Shown here piece after piece: positions 51,068 to 60,700 of a stretch of DNA of 64,000 nt (position 1 is the stretch's first letter; each line of letters starts with the position of its first letter). The DNA is from Planctomycetota bacterium. Its GTDB lineage: Bacteria > Planctomycetota > UBA1135 > GCA-002686595. The stretch covers positions 62,001-126,000 of the forward strand of contig JACKHV010000001.1 in NCBI GenBank assembly GCA_020638835.1, given 5' to 3'. A program made the translations under genes and the position numbers. The notes under the pieces are model-generated. The model saw only the letters and a program-made list of their open reading frames with translations, was not told the origin of the DNA and did not search any database.

Positions 51068-51073
51068 TACAGT
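51068..51073 (+). promoter_or_regulatory. -10 box TACAGT, eight bases before ATG
   Basis: TACAGT ends eight bases before the ATG of the thioredoxin gene at 51082. Confidence 0.45.
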
Positions 51074-51081
51074 CAGTCCCC

Positions 51082-51513
51082 ATGAACTCCATCCAGCTCC
51101 CCTGCGCTTCCTGCGGCGCAGCCAACCGCGTCCCCGAAGACCGCCTCACCGACGCGCCGATCTGTGGCCGCTGCAAGAAGCCGCTCTTCCCCAAACGCCC
51201 GCCCGCACTGACCGATGCAAGCTTCCAGAACTTCATCACCCGCAGCGACCTCCCGGTCCTCGTCGACTTCTGGGCGACCTGGTGCGGACCGTGCAAGTCG
51301 ATGGCGCCGCACTTCGAACGAGCGGCAGCAGCCCACACCGGCAAGGTGCTGTTCGCGAAGCTCGACACCGACGCGGCGCCCAAGACGGCGAAGCGCTTCG
51401 GCATCCAGTCGATCCCGACGTTGGTGTTGTTCCGCGGCGGCAGAGAGTTGGCGCGGCGGAGCGGGGCGATGAGCGCGAGCGAGCTCGCGGCGTGGGTGAA
51501 GCGTTCCCTCTAG
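51082..51513 (+). CDS. trxC: Thioredoxin 2 (zinc-ribbon thioredoxin)
   Basis: The protein has 143 residues. An N-terminal zinc ribbon (CASCGAANRVPEDRLTDAPICGRCKKPLF) with four Cys is followed by a thioredoxin domain. That domain has the active site DFWATWCGPCKSMAPHFE and cis-Pro SIPTLVLFRGG. Both halves and the length match TrxC of other bacteria. It reduces protein disulfides in the cytoplasm, and the ribbon makes it redox-tunable. With several Cys- and Sec-rich proteins nearby it could be a reductant for them, which is inference. Confidence 0.95.
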   Translation: MNSIQLPCASCGAANRVPEDRLTDAPICGRCKKPLFPKRPPALTDASFQNFITRSDLPVLVDFWATWCGPCKSMAPHFERAAAAHTGKVLFAKLDTDAAPKTAKRFGIQSIPTLVLFRGGRELARRSGAMSASELAAWVKRSL

Positions 51514-51817
51514 AAGGATCAGGCGCGAGCGCGCGTCTGCGCGCGCAGGTCTCCGAAGTCGAGGGTGACCGCTGCGCTTCCTGCGAGTCTCCAGAGCAGG
51601 ATGGGTGGCCTCGATCGTGACCCCGAGCCGCCGCTCGCCTGGGGCTTTGGATGGCCGGTGGGGGATGAGGTCTGTCCGCCGGAGATCGCTGGAAACGTCA
51701 AGCTGTTGGACGAATCGGGCCTGGACGTGGTCGAGTCCGAGGCCCTTCCCAGCCTGCTCACGCCACTCTCGGCAATCAGCTTGACGAAAACGGCTTGACG
51801 AATCCTCCTAGCCCTCC
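51514..51817. other. No supportable gene in this stretch
   Basis: Both strands carry open frames here, but neither gives a plausible protein: the plus frame (51565-51798) and the minus frame (51519-52007) lack starts with ribosome sites and recognisable domains. I see no structured repeat. The stretch may hold gene remnants linked to the truncated gene that follows. Confidence 0.4.
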
Positions 51818-52093
51818 ATGACCGATCCGACCCCGAACGACGCCACCGCCATGGAGCGGCCCGCCGCCGCCGGCACCCGCATCGAGCTCGACGCCGCCTC
51901 CACCGCACCGATCGAAGACACCTTCGCCCCTTACACCCACGACTTCCGCTTCGACACGACCCGCTGCACCCTGCGCCTCTACGAGTACGGCACGAGCTTC
52001 CTCTCACGCTCGGAAGCGAAGCGCCTCGTCACCGACCTCGAGTTGCCGACTCTTCTCGCACGGCCATCCCTCCTGGCCCACTTCACTCCGTGA
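51818..52093 (+). pseudogene. Truncated STAS-like (DUF4325-type) protein
   Basis: The frame has 91 residues. FAPYTHDFRFDTTRCTLRLYEYGTSFLSRSEAKRLVTDLE resembles the first half of a DUF4325 STAS-like domain, where the sequence should continue with a hydrophobic strand and a conserved GxGFADE-type segment. Instead it changes to LPTLLARPSLLAHFTP and stops, directly before the toxin gene. The C-terminal half therefore seems replaced, perhaps at the border of the defence island. The domain assignment is tentative. Confidence 0.45.
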
Positions 52094-52108
52094 GTCGAAC
52101 GACCGTAC

Positions 52109-52963
52109 TCAGGCCTTGCCCGAGTTCGCCGCCCGCGCGAGTCGCCGAAGTCCGTTGCGTAGCGACGCGTGGTCGTGAACGTGCGCGGGATCGATCACCA
52201 GCAGGCGTCGTTCCGACTCGTTCGAGACCGAGCGCACCTCGTCGTCGGTGCGGATTCGGTCGAGCAGATCGACGAACTCCCCTCGTTCCTCGAGCCAGCG
52301 CATCAGCGTGAGCAGGTCGTCGCCGTGCCGCTGGAGTCGCACGCGTTCGTACTCGAGTCGTTCGGAGTCCCGCTCTGAGTCGACGCGTTCGAGCTTGTCC
52401 CGGACGGCCTTGAGCTTCAACAGAGCCAGGGAGTCGAGGTGCGGTATCCAGACCATCGCGCTTCGCTCGGTCCCCACGACGTGCACCCGCAGCCAGCGCT
52501 CGATCTTGTCGATCCAGGGAGTCTTCGCAGCGTAGAAGGCGGGAGGGTCCTCCGCGTCTCCGAGAGTCACGAGTTCATAGGCGGGCTCTCGCCTCGAGCA
52601 CCGACCGAAGGGCACGTTTCCGCAGAGGAACTCGACGTCGATCTTGCCGCCAGCGTGTTGGAACTGGAACCGCCCACTGCGCGACGACCTCCGCTCTGCC
52701 GGTCGTTCGAAGCCCAGCTCGCGCAGCGCGGGCACCAGCGGCTCGAGGCGCGCGCGAGCCGTCTCGATGTCCGAGAGTTCCGTGGTCGTCAACACCCAGT
52801 CGAGGTCCGAGGTCATGGCGCGCGCCTCGTTCAGCACATGTCCCCACAGCTGCATCGCGGCTCCACCGATCAGCCGCAAGGGGAGGCCTTCCGCTTCGGC
52901 GAGCGCGGCCACCCGCAGCAGCTGATCGAACAACTCGATGCGATCGTCCACGCTCACTTCCAT
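52109..52963 (-). CDS. AbiEii/MenT-like nucleotidyltransferase (toxin)
   Basis: The protein has 284 residues. The ATG at 52963 has GGAGG five bases upstream; a GTG at 52975 lies inside that site and is rejected. LIGGAAMQLWGHVLNEARAMTSDLDWVL is the nucleotidyltransferase signature, with GG and the DxD metal pair. It is followed by GKIDVEFLCGNVPFG with the third acidic residue and LALLKLKAVRDKLERVD with the conserved Lys. The C-terminal half is helical. It overlaps the upstream antitoxin-like gene by 10 bases. Proteins of this class transfer nucleotides to tRNA or other targets and act in abortive infection (AbiE type). Confidence 0.75.
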   Translation of the reverse strand: MEVSVDDRIELFDQLLRVAALAEAEGLPLRLIGGAAMQLWGHVLNEARAMTSDLDWVLTTTELSDIETARARLEPLVPALRELGFERPAERRSSRSGRFQFQHAGGKIDVEFLCGNVPFGRCSRREPAYELVTLGDAEDPPAFYAAKTPWIDKIERWLRVHVVGTERSAMVWIPHLDSLALLKLKAVRDKLERVDSERDSERLEYERVRLQRHGDDLLTLMRWLEERGEFVDLLDRIRTDDEVRSVSNESERRLLVIDPAHVHDHASLRNGLRRLARAANSGKA

Positions 52964-53877
52964 CGTGCCCTCCACTCCTTCGCGAGCTGCGCAGCGGCCT
53001 CGCGCAGGACGGGCATCTCCGAGGCGAGAGCGTCCGCGATGGCGAGAGTCGAAAGCAGTCGCGGTGAGCGGGACGGCGCCAGCTCATCGAGCGAAAGGCG
53101 CGAGACCCCGCGGACCAGGATCGAGGGGCCGCGGAAGTCCGCGCCCACCGCTCCGCCGAGCGCTTCCTCGATGCGGAGCGCCACGGGCCGATCCACGAGG
53201 ACGTCGATCGGATGAATGAGGGAACCGGTTGCCTTCGCGATCACGCCTGCCGCTCCTTCGACGAGACGAGCTCCTCCCGCTTGTTCGCGGATCCACTCGA
53301 GTCCGCGCCCCGGCGGCCCGGGGAGCCGGATCGCGCGCCCGACGGCGTCCAATCGGAACTCCGAGAGGATGGCCTCGAACGCCCGCGCCGCCGAGGGCCG
53401 GCCGCGCCGCAGCAGGCGGGGCCCGGTCATGGCCTTGCGCAGTTTCGAGATGCTGGCGGGGGCGAGTTGCAATCCAACCCGCCGCGCCAATTCCTCGCGC
53501 AACACGCCGGGCTCGAGCGCGAGGGCTTCGGTGAGCCAATCGAACTCGTCCACCTCCAGCACGGCAGCCAGCACGGCGCACTGCTGAGGAGTGAGCCGGC
53601 TCTCAACTCCGCCGACCCGCAGCAGCAACATCAGCCCGGGCTCGTCGACAAAGACTTCGCCCGTCTTGAGGTCGACGTAGTTCCGTCCCTCGCGACGTCG
53701 CTCGGTCCGCTCTCTCGTGGTGAACCGAGCAATGTCCTCCGCACCGAGCCTCGCGGCACGTCGCCCACGGCCGAGCCGGATCCCCGACCCCTCCACGTCC
53801 ACGTCGATCGTCGGGACCTCCGCCTTCACCCGCTGCGCCAGCGAGCCGAGCCGTTCCCGATCCAGAGGCTTTCCCAT
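52954..53877 (-). CDS. Putative antitoxin/regulator partner of AbiEii-like toxin
   Basis: The protein has 307 residues. The N-terminal 60 residues are basic (GSGIRLGRGRRAARLGAEDIARFTTRERTERRREGRNYVD). The centre has a helix-turn-helix-like stretch (LAPASISKLRKAMTGPRLLRRGRPSAARAFEAI), and the C-terminal third ends in an Ala/Leu/Glu-rich helix. The position directly before the nucleotidyltransferase with a 10-base overlap is that of AbiEi-type antitoxins, which also repress their own operon. Three 21-bp-spaced palindromic boxes immediately upstream fit such autoregulation. I recognise it by context more than by sequence. Confidence 0.6.
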   Translation of the reverse strand: MGKPLDRERLGSLAQRVKAEVPTIDVDVEGSGIRLGRGRRAARLGAEDIARFTTRERTERRREGRNYVDLKTGEVFVDEPGLMLLLRVGGVESRLTPQQCAVLAAVLEVDEFDWLTEALALEPGVLREELARRVGLQLAPASISKLRKAMTGPRLLRRGRPSAARAFEAILSEFRLDAVGRAIRLPGPPGRGLEWIREQAGGARLVEGAAGVIAKATGSLIHPIDVLVDRPVALRIEEALGGAVGADFRGPSILVRGVSRLSLDELAPSRSPRLLSTLAIADALASEMPVLREAAAQLAKEWRARWK

Positions 53878-53895
53878 GCCTCAGTTGTCGCCAGT

Positions 53896-53948
53896 TTTCT
53901 CAGAAACAGCACCCGATTTCTCGGAAATCGCCGACGCTTTCTCGGAAA
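53896..53948 (-). promoter_or_regulatory. Triple operator TTTCTCRGAAA with exact 21-bp period
   Basis: TTTCTCAGAAA (53896-53906), TTTCTCGGAAA (53917-53927) and TTTCTCGGAAA (53938-53948) recur every 21 bases. Each has the inverted halves TTTC and GAAA. They begin 18 bases upstream of the antitoxin-like ATG. Two helical turns between centres lets a regulator bind all three on one face. Confidence 0.75.
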
Positions 53949-54220
53949 ACGACCGCCCGCCGGGCGAAAGGGGCGGAGCTGACCTGGAGGATCAGGCCAG
54001 CAGGGGCTCTCTCCGCGAACGTCGCTTGTGGCGCCGCACGCCGACTCGTCGTTCGATCTCGGGTCTGCCGAGGGCCCCGAGGAGTCGCCTCACTGCATCC
54101 CCGCGCACGATGAACCTCAGCAGCGGATGGTGGGGAAGGGGGCGGCGTCCTGATGATCGACGGAGGGATCGGCGATGTGGACGAGCAGTGGGGCCGGCGG
54201 GGCGAGGTGAGATGGCGAAG
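53949..54220. other. Intergenic stretch with no supportable gene
   Basis: This lies between the AbiE-like operon promoter and the end of the PLD-helicase gene. A minus-strand frame over 53992-54258 ends in a basic peptide but has no recognisable domain and runs into the helicase coding region in a wrong frame. A small GC palindrome (CGCCCGCCGGGCG) follows the operator boxes. I see nothing else. Confidence 0.4.
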
Positions 54221-57200
54221 TCAGGCCACCGCAGCCGCGAACTGGTTGTACAGGTCACCCGGCAAGCGGTGATGCAGACGCCAACGGACCGACATCGGGC
54301 GTTCGCCGGAGTGCGACACGTAGGTCGCGGGGCCCAAGAACCAGAACGCCCTCTCGTCGGTGCGCAGACGCGCGAAGAGCATCACGGACGTGCCACGTTC
54401 GGCGTGCTGTTGGTAGCGCAGGCCCGTGTCGGAGTCGGCCCGCGTGACGGACTGGCTCTGCCAGTGGATCAGCTCGCGACTGATCGCGTAGTCGTCGTAG
54501 CGCGTCGTGGGGGAGAAGCTGCCGCTCGTCTTGTCGAGAGTGAAGGCGAAGACGTCGGCTTGCGACTCATCGATCCATTGCACGCCGGTTTGCCAGGGCG
54601 CGATGCGTGCTCCGGAACCTGAGCCGAAAGCGGCGAGGATCTCGCGCCGCGTGTACCGAGCGTGCACCCGCAGCGGGATGTTTGGCTGTGCCGTCAGCTC
54701 AGCCTGCACGTGCGAGACTTGCGACTCGAGCACACTAAGCACATCGCGCAACTCCGCGATCACCTGCGGGTGCTGCCACAAGATCGCCGCGCCTTCGTCG
54801 AGGCTTGCGTTCTTCTTGACGACCTTCTCCACGAGCGAGCCGATCAACATGCGCAAGAGCCGACGGTCGCGTTCAGCGAGCGTCGATTCACGAGGTGGCT
54901 GGGGCCTAGACAGGAACTCTCGATAGGTCTCGATGCGCAACGGATCATCCAGGTGCAGCAAGCGACCCGTTGCGCGCCTCAGTTGCTTCTCGAACGGACC
55001 AGCGGCTTGCAGCGCCAAGCCGGCTTCCTCCCGCAAGTCCGACCAGCCACGATTTCCGGCGTACACATCGTCCAGCTCGACGCAGGCTTGTTCGAGGTAC
55101 TGCACCAGAGAGAGGTCACCGTTCGGCGACTCCGCAGCCAAGCGCGCGAGCTCTGCTGCCTTCTCTCGGAACAGGCTCGGAATGGCATTCTTGATGGTGC
55201 GAAGCACTACTTCGGAGGCAACGGCGTCGAGCTGCATCTGACATCCCGCTGGCAAGAACGGAAAGCCGCCCTCGACTTGCTCGATCAGGTGCTTGCGGCT
55301 GCCGCCGAACAGCGCGCGCAAGCGACGATCCATGCGGAACTCGCGTCGGTGTTGCCCGATGAAGTCGAGCACAGTGCACGCGACCTTCCCGTTCGACCTG
55401 CGCAAGCCGCGCCCGAGTTGTTGGATGAACAGAGTCGGACTGTCCGTCGGCCGCAGCATCAACAAGGTGTCGACCGTGGGCAAGTCGACGCCTTCGTTGA
55501 AGAGATCGACAGAGAACAGTACCTGGATCTTGCCTTCGCTCAGTTCCCGTAGTGCCGTTTCGCGATCCGCCTTGCTGCTGTCGCCCCATACAGCCGTCGC
55601 GGCGACGCCGGCGTCGCGAAAAACTTGGGCCATGAAGCGTGCGTGATCGACGCTGACGCAGAATCCGAGCGCACGGATCTTGCTGACCTCGTCGACGTGG
55701 GCCTCGAGCTGCTTCAAGACGAGGTGCGCTTGCCGCTTGTCGGCGGTCAGTACGCCAGTCAACGCCTTGTCGTCATAACCCCGTCCGCGTCTCCAGGGGA
55801 CATGTCGTAAGTCGACGCCATCGTGCAGCCCGTAGTACAAGAAGGGCGTCAGCCGGCGCTGATCGATCGCGTCCCAGAGGCGCAGCTCGGCGGCGATTCG
55901 GTCGTCGAACCAATGCAGCACAGGCGCGCCGTCACTGCGCTCAGGTGTGGCCGTCAGGCCGAGCAGCTCCACCGGCTGAATGTGTTGCAACAGCGCGTCG
56001 TAGCTGGGCGCCGCCGCGTGGTGGAACTCGTCGATGATGACGACGTCGAAGTGCTTCGGATCGAGGTGCTCGAGCCCGTTGTTGTTCAAGCTCTGGACCG
56101 ACGCGAAGACGTGCTCGAAGCGATCCGGTCGATCGCCGCCGACCCACAGCTCGCCGAACGAAGCATCGCGCAGCGCGTGCGCGAAGGTAGCGCGACTCTG
56201 CTGCAAGATCTCCTTGCGGTGCGCGACGAAGAGCAGCCGCGTGCGGGGGAGCTCCGCGCGAAGCCGTGCATAGTCGACAGCTGCCATGACGGTCTTGCCC
56301 GTACCAGTTGCAGACACGAGCAAGTTGCGATGATGCCCCTGTTGCCGCGACAGCGTCAGTTGTTCCAGCAGGCGTTCCTGGAAGGGCTCGGGCCGAATCT
56401 CGAGCGGGCTGAGCACTAGCTCGGGGCCGGATCGCTGCTCCTCATTGCGCTTCAGGAACACCTCGCGCTGATACGGCTCAAAGTCTCCGCTCTCCCAGTA
56501 CGACTCGAAGACGGCGGAGACCTTCTCGACCACATCGCCATTACGCGCGCCAGACACCCGAACGTTCCACTCGATCCCCGTCTCCTGCGCTGAGTAGGTC
56601 AGGTTCGATGAGCCGATGTAGGCAGTTGAGTAGCCGGACTCGCGATGAAACAACCACGCCTTGGCATGCAGACGATCGAGGCTCGTGTCATACGAGACAC
56701 GAATCTCCGCACCCAACTCATGCAGCGCATCGAGCGCCTTCGCCTGCGTCGACCCCGTGTACGTCGTCGTCAGCACCCGCAACTTGCGACCCGCCGAACG
56801 GTGCTTCTCCAGAGCCGACAACAACGGCCGCACGCCGCTCATGCGAATGAAGGCCATCACGACATCAACGCGATCCGCGGAGTCCAGCTCAGTTTCGATC
56901 TGCTTGCCGACTCGGGGTTCTCCGGGCGAGTTCGTGAGCAGCGTCGTGTCTAGAAGCGGAATCAGCGGCTCTTGAATCACTTCGGGTGAGCCGTCTGGCT
57001 TGCGAGCCAAGATGGCATGAAGCACCTCCGCGGGCTGCACCGGAACATCCGACTGCACGTCGAGGCCAGGCACGCTCTCACACAGGGCCTGGCACAACTG
57101 ACCGATCAGCTCGCACGCCAAACGCGCACCGACTTCGACCCGCTGTGCCGCCTTCACGTCCTTCAGTGCCCCGCGCACGACCCGACCAACGTGTAGCGCG

Positions 57201-57331
57201 ACCCGATCGGCCGCCTCCGCCTCTCGCAAGGCGCGAGTCTTTCCCACGCGCGCCTCGCTGAGTTGGGCGAGAGTAGACCGGAGTGCCTCGGTCACGAGGG
57301 CCTCGTGCAGGCCACGGGGAGGTTCAGACAT
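54221..57331 (-). CDS. PLD nuclease - SF2 helicase - DUF3427 protein
   Basis: The protein has 1036 residues; the ATG at 57331 opens MSEPPRGLHEALVTEAL. A phospholipase-D-type nuclease domain covers about residues 140-290, with LHAKAWLFHRESG (HxK) and IGSSNLTYSAQ. A superfamily 2 helicase follows: Walker A SATGTGKT, DEFHH box (VVIIDEFHHAAA), GLTATPER, and motif V-VI region FSVDLFNEGVDLPTVD with QQLGRGLRRSNGK. The last 200 residues are DUF3427 (RYTRREILAAFGSG to the end). Proteins with this exact layout are frequent in defence islands, and a role in degrading foreign DNA is likely. It stands back to back with the SF1 helicase operon, with 370 bases between them. Confidence 0.9.
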   Translation of the reverse strand: MSEPPRGLHEALVTEALRSTLAQLSEARVGKTRALREAEAADRVALHVGRVVRGALKDVKAAQRVEVGARLACELIGQLCQALCESVPGLDVQSDVPVQPAEVLHAILARKPDGSPEVIQEPLIPLLDTTLLTNSPGEPRVGKQIETELDSADRVDVVMAFIRMSGVRPLLSALEKHRSAGRKLRVLTTTYTGSTQAKALDALHELGAEIRVSYDTSLDRLHAKAWLFHRESGYSTAYIGSSNLTYSAQETGIEWNVRVSGARNGDVVEKVSAVFESYWESGDFEPYQREVFLKRNEEQRSGPELVLSPLEIRPEPFQERLLEQLTLSRQQGHHRNLLVSATGTGKTVMAAVDYARLRAELPRTRLLFVAHRKEILQQSRATFAHALRDASFGELWVGGDRPDRFEHVFASVQSLNNNGLEHLDPKHFDVVIIDEFHHAAAPSYDALLQHIQPVELLGLTATPERSDGAPVLHWFDDRIAAELRLWDAIDQRRLTPFLYYGLHDGVDLRHVPWRRGRGYDDKALTGVLTADKRQAHLVLKQLEAHVDEVSKIRALGFCVSVDHARFMAQVFRDAGVAATAVWGDSSKADRETALRELSEGKIQVLFSVDLFNEGVDLPTVDTLLMLRPTDSPTLFIQQLGRGLRRSNGKVACTVLDFIGQHRREFRMDRRLRALFGGSRKHLIEQVEGGFPFLPAGCQMQLDAVASEVVLRTIKNAIPSLFREKAAELARLAAESPNGDLSLVQYLEQACVELDDVYAGNRGWSDLREEAGLALQAAGPFEKQLRRATGRLLHLDDPLRIETYREFLSRPQPPRESTLAERDRRLLRMLIGSLVEKVVKKNASLDEGAAILWQHPQVIAELRDVLSVLESQVSHVQAELTAQPNIPLRVHARYTRREILAAFGSGSGARIAPWQTGVQWIDESQADVFAFTLDKTSGSFSPTTRYDDYAISRELIHWQSQSVTRADSDTGLRYQQHAERGTSVMLFARLRTDERAFWFLGPATYVSHSGERPMSVRWRLHHRLPGDLYNQFAAAVA

Positions 57332-57473
57332 GGGCGGAGTGTAGAGGTCTAGCTGCGCGCGGTCCGCTGCCGTCAACCGCCGGGCGCAAGGACTTCGCTC
57401 TGTGGGGGCTTCACTAAGCCAGCCTATCGCGAGACGACCCCTGCTATCATTCCGGCCTCAACTGCCCGCACCA

Positions 57474-57539
57474 CAGCAAGTTAGTGCACCGGTTTCCTGT
57501 ACACAGGGGGCGCGGGTTCGACTCCTACTGGTCGGGCTA
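57474..57539 (+). other. tRNA-like remnant
   Basis: In the 370-base gap between two defence genes, this stretch follows the layout of a tRNA from the D-arm to the discriminator. GCACCGGTTTCCT (57486-57498) is identical to the anticodon arm of tRNA-Arg(CCU), followed by GGGGGCGCGGGTTCGACTCC like a variable loop and T-arm, and GGTCGGGCTA like a 3' acceptor strand. The 5' acceptor half is missing, and the T-stem has a mismatch. I read it as a degenerate tRNA or attachment-site relic, not a working tRNA. Confidence 0.5.
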
Positions 57540-57701
57540 TGTCCATTTGCGAGACGGATCGACCGGTGCAGCCTCTATCGTTCTAGACCCCTCCATTCGA
57601 ACTCTCCGGAGAGCGCGTTGCCCGGCAGACTTTCCGGTAAGCGACGAGATGGTGGTGTCCGGCAACTGAACTTGCTCCCGGTCTTCCCCCGCGCGACGTT
57701 C

Positions 57702-60700
57702 ATGTCTCTCAGCGACTCTCCACTTCCCCCCGACTCAGACCTCGATGAGGTCGCCCAGCTCGTCCTCGAGTCACTCGAGGATTCGGGTAGGGCTCTGACC
57801 CGTTTCGAGCTCGCTCGGCGCACGAGGCAGAAGGACTTCCGCGTCTCTCGGGCCTTGAGGGAACTCCAGCGGCTGGGGTGCGCGGAGCGAAGCGGCGGCA
57901 AGTGGAAGTCAGTCGGTCGTCGACAGGCTGAGCGGGTGATGGAGCGACCGGAATCGCCCAGCAGACGGCGAGCACAATTCGAGCCAGCTCGGCGAGAGGT
58001 GATGAGGCTCAGCGACCCTGTACGCCCCACGGAGTGGAGCTCGTTTCGAAGCCTCTGCCGCTACTACGTCGAGTGCCTGGAGTACGAGGCGGGCGGAAGG
58101 GCCGAACTGAATTGTGACGGAGGGGGCAAGGACTTCGTCGAGCTCGCATCGGCCATAAACTGGTCGGCGCTCTACAGCGGGAGGTCCGTCAGGATTCCCC
58201 AGTCCACCGCCATCGCGGACTTGATCGCCTCGAAGCGCGGTGCCGGCGCTCAGCTTCGACTTCGTCTCGCCGGACCCGTCGAGCGAGTTACGAACTCGCG
58301 AGGTAGGGTTCAGCTGCTACCCGTGTTTCTGGTCACGGTCGTCGTAATGCGACAAGAACGGAGCCTCGAGCTCACGGCGGAGTCCGAGCCGCGCATCAAC
58401 GAGGCTTGGTTGAAAGCCCGTTTCTCGGGGATCGGGCGAGCGGAGCGTCGCGAAGACCTGCTGATTCAGCTCGGCTTCTATCACGAGCAAGACGGCGAAG
58501 ACGGCGTCGATCTTGTCGCTCGTGAAGGCTCAGACGTTCAGGAACTCTGGCAGCGGCTCTTCCGAGTTGCTGAGTCCGAGTTCCGCGAGATCGGTGGACC
58601 GGACCGGCCGCAGTCGAGTCCGCCCGTACGTCAGGTTCGACAGAACGGTCTCTACAACCGCGTCCTTCTGCTGCCCGCTGCGGGCAGCAGCTTCACGGAC
58701 GGCTTGCTCGAGGAGCTACGCAAACTGTCGGAGCGGCCGGACGAGGAACTCGCGCGGACGGCACTCGCGCCGCTCTTCGCACAAGACGGCTCGCTTGTGT
58801 CAACAGTGGCGGGATCCGATCAGCAGGCGATCCGTCCCGAGTTTCAGGCGCTCAACCGAGAACAACGCGATGCGGTCGGACTCTCGTTCAGTGCGCCCAT
58901 TCTCGCGGTGCAGGGGCCGCCCGGCACGGGCAAGTCCACCGTTGTGACCCACGTGATGACGGCTCACGCGCTAGCTGGCCAGTCAGTGCTGTTTGGCAGT
59001 CGCAATCACCGCGCGTTGGAGGCTGTTGTGCCTCGCCTTCAGGCGATTCACGAGGACCGCCCGCTGATCATGCGCTTGACGCGCAGTGCTCAGGATCCCG
59101 ATGGCTCAGGTGATGATTGGCTGAAGCGGATTCTGGGTCTGATCTCACGGCCAGCCGATCCGGAAGCGCTCGAAGAGCTTGCAGGCACTCGCGCGAGCCT
59201 CGATCAAGCACTTCAGACTCGGGAGGTTCTCGAACTCGAACTCACGGCGCAACTCGAACTCTCACAGGACTTGGGTGAGCTGGAGTTCTCGATCAACCAA
59301 CTCGTGAACCGCCTAGGCACGCGAAGGGCCGAGCATTTGAGTTCGATCGAGGGGCAGCTGAGCGAGGATCAACTCTCCGCGATCTCCGAGCGTCTCTCGA
59401 AGAGTGCCTCGACGCTACTCGGCCGGCTTCGCCTCTGGCTGGTGGCCAAGCGTTTCCGGCTCTACATCGCAAGGCTTGCATCCGGTCTGAGCTCTGAGTT
59501 CCGCGAGACCCTGAGATCTGCGGACGACCTGGCAGAGCTTGCGCAGCTGCTGGCCAACGGAGTCCAGCTCGCTTCTCTGCAGTGTGATCGGACTCAGCTC
59601 GAGGCCCGAAGCCATGGACTTCGCGATCGGGGGGAGTTGGTTCAAGCGCTCGCCGATGCCGACAAGGCGGTGCTCGACCGGACTCGCGCCGCGCTCAGCT
59701 CCTTGGCCGGCTCGTTGGGTGCAGACCTCGCTCCCGAGCTCCGTCAGCGCCTGGTTGATCTTCGCGGCGTACTGGGGAGCGGAAGCGTAGTCGGGAAGAT
59801 GCACAGACTGAAGGGCCAGGTGCGCGCCGCGATCGAGCAAGTCTTCGAAGACATCGTCCGCATCATCCCGCTCTGGGCCTGTTCCAACCTCTCTGTTCGC
59901 TCACGTCTACCGCTCGTCGCCGGGGCCTTCGACTTGGTCGTGATCGATGAGGCGAGCCAGTGCGACATTCCTTCGTGCCTTCCGCTGCTGTTTCGGGCAA
60001 AACGTGCCATGATCGTCGGCGACCCGATGCAGCTCCGTCACGTGGGCATGATCGGTCAAGAAGTCGAGGACCGCTTCCGAACCCTGAACGGTGTGGGCGG
60101 CGTGGACCTCGGACGCTTCCGGCACTCGACGAACTCGATCTGGGAGCCAGCATTCGTGGTCGCGCAGGGGGGGCGCGGTCGATCTCTGATGCTCAAAGAA
60201 CACTGGCGCTGCCACCCAGCGATCGCGGACTACTTCTCAAGGCTGTTCTATTCCGGGAAGCTCCGTGTTCGCACTCCATCCGAGCAGTATCCGCCGGTTG
60301 TGCGTGGCGGGCGAAAGTTGCGGGGGATTGAGTGGACGCACGTGCCCGGTGGAAGCGAGACGATCGGTGGGAGCCGGTTCCACCAGCTTCAAGTCAACGC
60401 CATCGTCGCTGAATTGGAGCGGGTCGCGGCGAGTGGATACGATGGGTCGGTTGGCGTGGTTACCCCGTTCAGGGCTCATGCGGATCGCATCCGAGATGCG
60501 ATCACCGAGCGGCTGCCGGCCGACACGCTGAAGGCTTGGAACTTCGAGTCACAGACTGCTGACGGATTCCAAGGAGACGAGCGGGACTTGATCCTGCTCG
60601 GCTTGGTCGGAGGTCCCGATTCCGGCGACACTCCGGGCTTTTACAAGCGTGATCGAAACCGCTTCAACGTGGCAGTGAGTCGTGCTCGCTCGCTCCTGCA

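Noticed and set aside
51519..52007. Minus-strand frame of about 160 residues
   Set aside because: It has low complexity (Arg/Ser/Gly), no start context and no domain, and overlaps the STAS-like fragment.
53992..54258. Possible transposase C-terminal remnant on the minus strand
   Set aside because: The basic tail is only vaguely like IS91-type proteins, with no catalytic motif and no terminal repeats, so the call cannot be supported.
57402..57701. Upstream in-frame extension of the SF1 helicase (100 codons)
   Set aside because: It reads through the tRNA-like remnant and has no domain. The winged helix starts shortly after the ATG at 57702.
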